From positions 1 through 36,697 of the forward strand of contig DATEHQ010000046.1 of the NCBI GenBank assembly GCA_035279525.1: DNA of 36,697 nt, given 5' to 3'. The notes under the pieces are model-generated. The model did no database searches. It was not told the origin of the DNA and saw only the letters and a program-made list of their open reading frames with translations. Made by a program: the position numbers and the translations under genes. Positions 31,304 to 36,697 of this stretch are shown here, piece after piece. The stretch is from DATEHQ01 sp035279525. GTDB lineage: Bacteria; Chloroflexota; Dormibacteria; Dormibacterales; Dormibacteraceae. Position 1 is the stretch's first letter, and every line of letters begins with the position of its first letter.

Positions 31304-32135
31304 TCGTCTCCATCGGCGACCTGCTGCTCGACATCGCGATCGTCCCCGACGGCGCGCTCCATTCGGATGATGACTCACCGGCGACGATCACCATGGGAGG
31401 AGGCGGCCAGGCGGCGAACTTCTGCGCCTGGGTGGCCGCGCTCGGCCAGCACGCGCGGCTCGTCACCCGGGTCGGGGACGACGAGCGCGGCAGAGGCCTC
31501 GTCAACGACCTCGAGGCGGCCGGCGTCGAGGTCTGCGCGGTGTGGGCCTTCGAACCCACCGGCGCCATCGCGGTGCTGGTCGGGCCCGAAGGCCGGCGCA
31601 CGATGGCGACGCAGCGTGGCGCGAGCATCGGGCTCTCGGCCGAGGATCTCGACGAGGTGTGGTTCCACGACGTTCATCTCCTCCACGTGCCTGCCTATTC
31701 CCTGTTCGTCGAGCCGCTGGCCTCGGCGGCGCGCGTGGCCATCAACCTCGTGCGTGAACGCGGCGGAATGCTGGCCGTCGACCTCTCTTCCGTGGCGGGG
31801 CTCGCCGCGTACGGACCCGCGCGCATGGCCTACGTGCTCGCGAAGCTGAAGCCGGAGCTCCTCTTCGCGACCGAAGGGGAAGCGCAGACGCTCGGAGTCC
31901 CGCTGGAGCGGCTGGCGCAGGTGCCGGTCGTCAAGCTCGGGGCGGCGGGCGCCGCGGTGTATGGAAACCGCGTCGGGTCTCCGGCGGCCGACGTGGTCGA
32001 CCCGACGGGTGCCGGTGACGCGTTCGCAGCCGCGTTTTGCGTCGCGTGGCTCGGCGGCGCCACCCCGGTCGAGTCCGCGCAGCGCGCGGTCGCGACCGCG
32101 GCCCAATCGGTGACCCGAGCCGGCGCGCGTCCAGG

Positions 32136-32139
<4 letters not shown>
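31300..32139 (+). CDS. psuK: PfkB-family kinase, probable pseudouridine kinase
   Basis: 279 residues from a TTG that overlaps the lyase stop (TTGA); the long frame upstream is antigenic to nothing known and lies within the lyase gene. PfkB signatures: MGGGGQAANFCAWVAALG near the start and DPTGAGDAFAAAF, with the catalytic Asp, near the end. The function is taken from context: the next gene, with an ATGA overlap, is pseudouridine-5'-phosphate glycosidase, and psuK-psuG pairs phosphorylate pseudouridine and then split it. A ribokinase or other nucleoside kinase role cannot be ruled out from the sequence. Confidence 0.88.
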
Positions 32140-33014
<875 letters not shown>

Positions 33015-33030
33015 ACCGCGCGGAGCTTTT

Positions 33031-33045
33031 CGGATAGTCCGGCCT
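33031..33045 (+). repeat. Direct repeat copy 1, with internal hairpin
   Basis: CGGATAGTCCGGCCT, repeated 42 nt downstream. Internal arms CGGA-TAG-TCCG form a 4-bp stem. It lies just after the psuG stop, in the interval before the convergent DUF1801 gene. Confidence 0.6.
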
Positions 33046-33072
33046 CTCCGGCCTCCCAGGGGCCCGCGCTTC

Positions 33073-33087
33073 CGGATAGTCCGGCCT
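33073..33087 (+). repeat. Direct repeat copy 2, with internal hairpin
   Basis: The same 15 nt; here the arms extend to CCGGA-TAG-TCCGG (33072-33084), a perfect 5-bp stem, and GGCCGGCC follows at 33093-33100. It reaches the stop codon of the DUF1801 gene. Together the two copies could act as a bidirectional terminator or mRNA 3'-end structure, though no T-run is present. Confidence 0.55.
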
Positions 33088-33491
33088 TATCTGGCCGGCC
33101 GGCCCTTCTTCGCTCCTGCGCCTCCCGCGCGCGGACCGGACATCAGGTCACACCAGGCGACCGCGATCCTGCCCAGCTCCGCCGAGCGGGCGTTGACCTC
33201 GGCCGCGTCGGCGAAGCGCATGAAGCGCGCGGTGGGTCCGCTGCCCTCGAGGTGCGGAAACTTCCCGGGGATCTTCGCTCCGCGGTTGAACATCAGGCTG
33301 ACCGTCTTCTTGTTGTGCTGGACGAAGCCCGCGCAGTCGGCACCACCGCACGCGAAGGTGACGGTTCCGTACTTCAGCCGCTCGCTCATGCGCGGATCAG
33401 CCCCGAGGATCACGTCGCGCACCCGGCGCAGCGCCGGCTCGGCCGGTTTGCCGCTGAACCAGCCGTCCAGGGTGGGGTTCCTGTTGCTCAA
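33087..33491 (-). CDS. DUF1801-family protein
   Basis: 134 residues. Opens with MSNRNPTLDGWFSGKPAEPALRRVRDVIL in pieces typical of DUF1801 (YdhG-like): a helix ending in RDVILGADPRMSERLKYG, then TVTFACGGADCAGFVQHNKK and VSLMFNRGAKIPG, the strand-turn core of the fold. A basic Gly/Ala/Lys/Arg tail follows. Some members are called frataxin-like iron chaperones, but the evidence for that is limited and no function is assigned here. It lies about 60 nt downstream of the VOC gene and may share its transcript. Confidence 0.88.
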   Translation of the reverse strand: MSNRNPTLDGWFSGKPAEPALRRVRDVILGADPRMSERLKYGTVTFACGGADCAGFVQHNKKTVSLMFNRGAKIPGKFPHLEGSGPTARFMRFADAAEVNARSAELGRIAVAWCDLMSGPRAGGAGAKKGRPAR

Positions 33492-33553
33492 CCTCGCGAA
33501 AGGGTAACCGGCGGGTGCAGGCGACCCGCCGGTTCGTGTTGCGTGACCCTCTG

Positions 33554-34333
33554 CTACGCCTGCTGCATCTTCATGAGACCGAAGACGGCGCCCTGCGGGT
33601 CCTGGACGATCGCGAACCTGCCACCGGGGAAGTCCATCGGCTCAACGAGCTCCTTGCCGCCCCCTTCGAGCGCCTTCTTGAAGCTCTTGTCCACGTCGGC
33701 GACCGCAAAGTAGATCTGCCAGAACGACGGCACCTCTGCCGGCACCATCGGCATCATCTCCGTCCCGCCGGCGATGCTGTTGCCGTCGTTGAGGAACTCG
33801 GTGTACATCGGCTGGCCCTCGCCCATGGGGCTCTCCTTCGTCTTCCAGCCGAACACCTTCCCGTAGAAAGGCCTGGCCTTGTCGATGCCCCGCGCGTTCA
33901 GCTCGGCCCAAGCAAACGTGTTGGGCGCGTTCATCACATCCGAGCCCTGCATGATCTTGGGCTGCCAGACGGAGATGAATGCCCCCGCCGGGTCCTGGAA
34001 GACCGCCATGCGGCCCTGGTCCATGACATCGAACGGCGCCGCGATCACCTTGCCTCCCGCGGCCTCGACCTTGGCGGCTGTCGCGTTGGCGTCCTTGGTC
34101 CCGATGTAGACCATCCACGCGGACGGTGCGTTGGGGTCCTGGCTTCCGCCGATTCCGGCGACGTTCTTGCCGTCGATCGTGGCCAGCGCGTAGCCGCCGG
34201 CGCCCGGGTCGGGCGCCACGTCCACCTTCCAACCGAACAGCTTCGCGTAGTAATCCCGAGATGCCGCCGGATCGGTGCTCGACAGATCGACCCAGGCCGG
34301 CGAGTTCACGACGAATGTCTTGGTTTCAGCCAT
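33554..34333 (-). CDS. Two-domain VOC protein (glyoxalase/bleomycin resistance fold)
   Basis: 259 residues from ATG 34333; a GTG two codons earlier (34339) sits closer to the AGGAGG and is an alternative. Two VOC domains in tandem: SPAWVDLSSTDPAASRDYYA-type start with DYYAKLFGWK in the first, NTFAWAELNARGIDKARPFY with FYGKVFGWK in the second, each ending in a QDPxGA strand (FQDPAGAFISVWQ, VQDPQGAVFGLMK). This is the internally duplicated layout common in actinobacterial and Chloroflexota proteins. Metal ligand set and substrate are unclear; a role in detoxification or antibiotic sequestration is possible. Confidence 0.92.
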   Translation of the reverse strand: MAETKTFVVNSPAWVDLSSTDPAASRDYYAKLFGWKVDVAPDPGAGGYALATIDGKNVAGIGGSQDPNAPSAWMVYIGTKDANATAAKVEAAGGKVIAAPFDVMDQGRMAVFQDPAGAFISVWQPKIMQGSDVMNAPNTFAWAELNARGIDKARPFYGKVFGWKTKESPMGEGQPMYTEFLNDGNSIAGGTEMMPMVPAEVPSFWQIYFAVADVDKSFKKALEGGGKELVEPMDFPGGRFAIVQDPQGAVFGLMKMQQA

Positions 34334-34419
34334 GGTCACATTGCCTCCTGAATCCCCGTCCTCTGATGGGGCGCCTCATCCTGGCGCCCCTGAGCCAAAT
34401 TCCATTCTGCCACCATCGG

Positions 34420-35361
34420 TCAAGCGCCGATCAGCCGCTCCGCGAGCCTCACCGCACCCGCGACAGGCGCCTCTTCGAGCCTGATGCACTCCCTGCGCAA
34501 ACCATCTCGTACGTGCTGCTCGAGCAGAGGTTGGTGGAGCAGCAGGCCACCCGCCAGAACGACCGGTGCGGTCATCCCGATCGCGGCTTCGACTGAAGTC
34601 ACGAGCGCGCACAGCGCGGCCGCCGCCCGCGCCACGATCGCACTCGCGCCGTCATCGACGGCCGCCGTATCGAACACCGTCGACGCGAGCGCAGCCCATC
34701 GCATGGCCTCGCGCATCGCGTGCATGCGAAACATCAGCTCCCTCGAATCGCCGGCGCGCGTGGCCGCGAAAAGTGCGTCGCTCAGCGGGCCGGGCGCGGC
34801 ACCATCGTCGGCGCGGCGCAGCACCTCGCGCGCCGCCTCACGCGCGATCCACGCCCCTGAACCTTCGTCGCCGAGCATCCACCCCCAGCCGCCGGCCTGC
34901 GCCTCGGCGGCATCGGAGCTACGGCCGTACGCGACCGAGCCCGTGCCGGCGATGAGCACGATCCCGGCGTCGAGCCCGGCGGCCGCGAGCACGAGCCTGG
35001 CGTCGTGCACCACCTCGACGCGGCAGCCCGGCAGCCTTTTTTCCAGCAGGTCGCGCAGGCGCGCCCGCCGGGCGGGGATCTCGGCTCCAGCCGCCCCTGC
35101 GCAGCACGCCGCCGGCCGCGACGCGACCATTTCGCGCAGGAGCGAATCGAGGCGGCGCTCTACCACCTGGTCCTTGATGGTGGCGATGTTCGCGCCCGCT
35201 CCCTCGCTCTCGGCCACCACGCGGTGGTCGATCGACATGCGCGCGCGGCTCGACGTTCCCCCGATGTCGAGCCCTAGGACGGCCTGCGGAATCTCACCAC
35301 CCCGCGCACCATCGCGACCCGCACCCTCAGCTCCGCGTCGAGGATCAGCACGTCGCCACAA
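34420..35361 (-). CDS. N-acetylglucosamine/N-acetylmuramic acid kinase (BadF/BcrA ATPase family)
   Basis: 313 residues from TTG 35361, the only canonical start in frame; GAGGTGG lies 4 nt before it, and the gene then overlaps nagA by 88 nt. The conserved fold begins at AVLGLDIGGTSSRARM, about 26 residues in, so a shorter protein from a rare start such as ATT cannot be excluded. ASKHA motifs: LDIGGT (phosphate 1), LIAGTGSVAYGR and GGWGWMLGDEGSGAWIAREA, the pattern of GlcNAc kinases. MurK of Clostridium, which phosphorylates MurNAc and GlcNAc, is in this family and near murQ. Here it follows murQ and nagA, so either sugar is plausible. Confidence 0.9.
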   Translation of the reverse strand: MWRRADPRRGAEGAGRDGARGGEIPQAVLGLDIGGTSSRARMSIDHRVVAESEGAGANIATIKDQVVERRLDSLLREMVASRPAACCAGAAGAEIPARRARLRDLLEKRLPGCRVEVVHDARLVLAAAGLDAGIVLIAGTGSVAYGRSSDAAEAQAGGWGWMLGDEGSGAWIAREAAREVLRRADDGAAPGPLSDALFAATRAGDSRELMFRMHAMREAMRWAALASTVFDTAAVDDGASAIVARAAAALCALVTSVEAAIGMTAPVVLAGGLLLHQPLLEQHVRDGLRRECIRLEEAPVAGAVRLAERLIGA

Positions 35362-36404
35362 GCGCCCACCTCGAGCCTTCCGAGGCGCTTTTCCCCCAGC
35401 ACCGCCGCGGGGACCCTGGACGCGAGAGTGATGGCGTGGGCGACGCCAGCGCCGGGAAGCCTGGCGATCAGCCGGACCAGGTCCGTCATGCCGGCGGCGC
35501 TTCCAGCCAGCGTTCCATCCTGCAGCCGAACCACGCGTCCGTCGCTCTGCACGTTGCGTCCCGAAAGCCGGTAGGTGCCGGCCGGCGCTCCGGCGGCGGA
35601 CGTCTGGTCGGTCGTCAGGGCGACGCGCGCGCGACCTTTGATTCGCAGCAGCTGCGCGCAGACCGCGGGGTGTACGTGCTCGCCGTCGGCGATGAGCCCG
35701 ACGGTGACGCGCGGATCGAGCAGCAGGGCGAGCGCGATGCCCGGGCGGCGATGGTGCACCGGCGGCATGGCGTTGTACACGTGGGTGCCGAACCTGACTC
35801 CGGCCGCGATGGCGCGGCGCCCCTGCTCGAAGTCGGCACCTGTGTGACCTGCCGCCACCACGATGCCAGCGCGATGCAGGCGCTCTGTCGCGCCAAGGGC
35901 GCCGGGCAGCTCCGGCGCCAGCGTGACCAGGCGCGGATGCGCCGCCTCGATCACGTCCACCCTCTCGGGCGTCGGCTGCGCCAGGTGCGACACGAGATGC
36001 GCGCCGTGGAACGACGGGTTGATGAACGGACCCTCGATGTGAGCGCCGAGGACCCTGGCCCCGGGCGCCTCCGCGGCCGCGCCGACCGCCGCAGCAAAAG
36101 CGGCGCCGTCCTCGACCGGAGCGGAGATCAGCGTGGGCAGAAACGCCGTCACACCTGTCTGTGGCAGAGCGTCCGAGATCGCGGCGATCGCGTCCGGACC
36201 GCCTGCGGCATCGCGGCCGGCGTAGCCGTTGACCTGAAGGTCGATGAACCCGGGCGAGATCACCTCGCCGGGACCCGCCGTGATCTCCTCGTCGGGCTTG
36301 TCCGGCGGGCTGCCACGGCCGACCCAGGTGATGGTGCCGTCGTCGACCAGCAGGGCGTTGGCGGCGTCGGCGCCGTGCACCGAGCCGCGGAAGAGGATCT
36401 TCAC
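35274..36404 (-). CDS. nagA: N-acetylglucosamine-6-phosphate deacetylase
   Basis: 376 residues from GTG 36404, overlapping the murQ stop (GTGA). Converts GlcNAc-6-P to glucosamine-6-P plus acetate. Amidohydrolase features: PGFIDLQVNGYAG (the usual metal HxH is replaced, as in other NagA), E124 in AHIEGPF, H187 in AGHTGAD, H208 in THVYNAMPP, H243 in IADGEHVHP, D266 in TTDQTSAAG, and LAGSAAGM. All expected catalytic residues are present. Middle gene of the murQ-nagA-kinase operon. Confidence 0.97.
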   Translation of the reverse strand: MKILFRGSVHGADAANALLVDDGTITWVGRGSPPDKPDEEITAGPGEVISPGFIDLQVNGYAGRDAAGGPDAIAAISDALPQTGVTAFLPTLISAPVEDGAAFAAAVGAAAEAPGARVLGAHIEGPFINPSFHGAHLVSHLAQPTPERVDVIEAAHPRLVTLAPELPGALGATERLHRAGIVVAAGHTGADFEQGRRAIAAGVRFGTHVYNAMPPVHHRRPGIALALLLDPRVTVGLIADGEHVHPAVCAQLLRIKGRARVALTTDQTSAAGAPAGTYRLSGRNVQSDGRVVRLQDGTLAGSAAGMTDLVRLIARLPGAGVAHAITLASRVPAAVLGEKRLGRLEVGACGDVLILDAELRVRVAMVRGVVRFRRPS

Positions 36405-36697
36405 GGCCTCACCTCGGTGAGCAGGGAGGCAAGGTCCCCGCCGTTTGACGCGAGCAGGTCGTGCGCCTCCTCGGCCGAAAGACCGCGGCGGAGCATGAGG
36501 ACCGCGACCTTGGCGCTGCCACCGGCCGCGACAAGGGTGCGCGCCGCGACATCCCGCTCGACACCAGCCAGCTGGACGACAGTGCGCTCGGCGCGGGCGC
36601 GCAGCTTGTCGTTCGAGATGCGGACGTCCACCATGCGCCCGCGGTAGGTGTGACCCAAACGCGTGAAGACAGCGGTGCTGATCATGTTCAGGACGAC
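36401..36697 (-). CDS. murQ: N-acetylmuramic acid 6-phosphate etherase, 5' partial (C-terminal part only)
   Basis: About 98 C-terminal residues; the frame stays open to the window edge (VVLN before the first Met). LNMISTAVFTRLGHTYRGRM and VDVRISNDKLRARAERTV are the characteristic C-terminal end of MurQ, which splits MurNAc-6-P into GlcNAc-6-P and D-lactate. A helical UBA-like tail follows (LSAEEAHDLLASNGGDLASLL), as in other MurQ proteins. The stop overlaps the nagA start. Substrate flows directly to NagA, so the operon recycles peptidoglycan amino sugars. Confidence 0.93.
   Translation of the reverse strand, partial: VVLNMISTAVFTRLGHTYRGRMVDVRISNDKLRARAERTVVQLAGVERDVAARTLVAAGGSAKVAVLMLRRGLSAEEAHDLLASNGGDLASLLTEVRP

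Noticed and set aside
33031..33087. Repeat pair as a CRISPR array
   Set aside because: Only two 15-nt copies, no further repeats, no cas genes nearby.

Overview
The window is high-GC DNA (roughly two thirds G+C or more by eye) with about 45 tightly packed protein genes, frequent GTG/TTG starts and repeated 4-nt stop/start overlaps (ATGA, GTGA, TTGA). There are no RNA genes, insertion sequences, phage genes or CRISPR arrays, and no gene-free stretch longer than about 300 nt. Gene content (livKHMGF-type transporter, DUF1206, DUF3147, murQ-nagA, DUF2231-Rieske protein) fits a free-living, probably soil, high-GC bacterium such as an actinomycete or a Chloroflexota/Dormibacterota-like lineage. The sequence alone does not settle the phylum.

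Layout. 1-2506 (+): the 3' part of a metal-type P-type ATPase lacking the usual CPC motif, coupled to two small DUF3147 membrane proteins. 2503-3942 (-): 6-phosphogluconate dehydrogenase. 4022-6737 (+): DUF1206 membrane protein, a lipid/diacylglycerol kinase-like protein and a DUF2231-Rieske fusion. 6745-9425 (-): a four-gene unit of glycosyltransferase, short-chain reductase, 6-pyruvoyl/6-carboxytetrahydropterin synthase and GTP cyclohydrolase I. Together these could make a reduced, possibly glycosylated, pterin, which makes this the best candidate for an undescribed system here. 9453-10166 (+): a methyltransferase. 10163-14998 (-): a string of genes including a rhodanese-CBS protein split by an in-frame TGA, a papain-like amidase, a NagB-II-type SIS protein, a DHA2 exporter, a VOC protein that seems to start at CTG, and a hypothetical protein.

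15102-17258 (+): an endonuclease/phosphatase-fold protein and an alkaline-phosphatase-superfamily phosphodiesterase. 17269-18646 (-): an EamA permease and two small related membrane proteins. 18680-22307 (+): PAP2 phosphatase, GAF protein, acyl-CoA ligase, ketopantoate-reductase-like protein. 22313-22984 (-): a GntR/FCD regulator, divergent from 23066-28874 (+): a full branched-chain-amino-acid-type ABC importer followed by an FAH-family hydrolase. The regulator/importer interval carries palindromes that look like operators. Ligase, reductase, importer and hydrolase could be one regulated acid-catabolism module.

28871-29557 (-): an aquaporin-family channel without the selectivity-filter Arg. 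29588-33014 (+): aldo/keto reductase, DapA-family lyase, PfkB kinase and pseudouridine-5'-phosphate glycosidase; the last two form a pseudouridine salvage pair. 33087-36697 (-): DUF1801 protein, two-domain VOC protein, and a murQ-nagA-kinase operon for cell-wall amino-sugar recycling that runs off the right edge. The SIS deaminase-like gene at 11454-12485 could supply the next step of that pathway.
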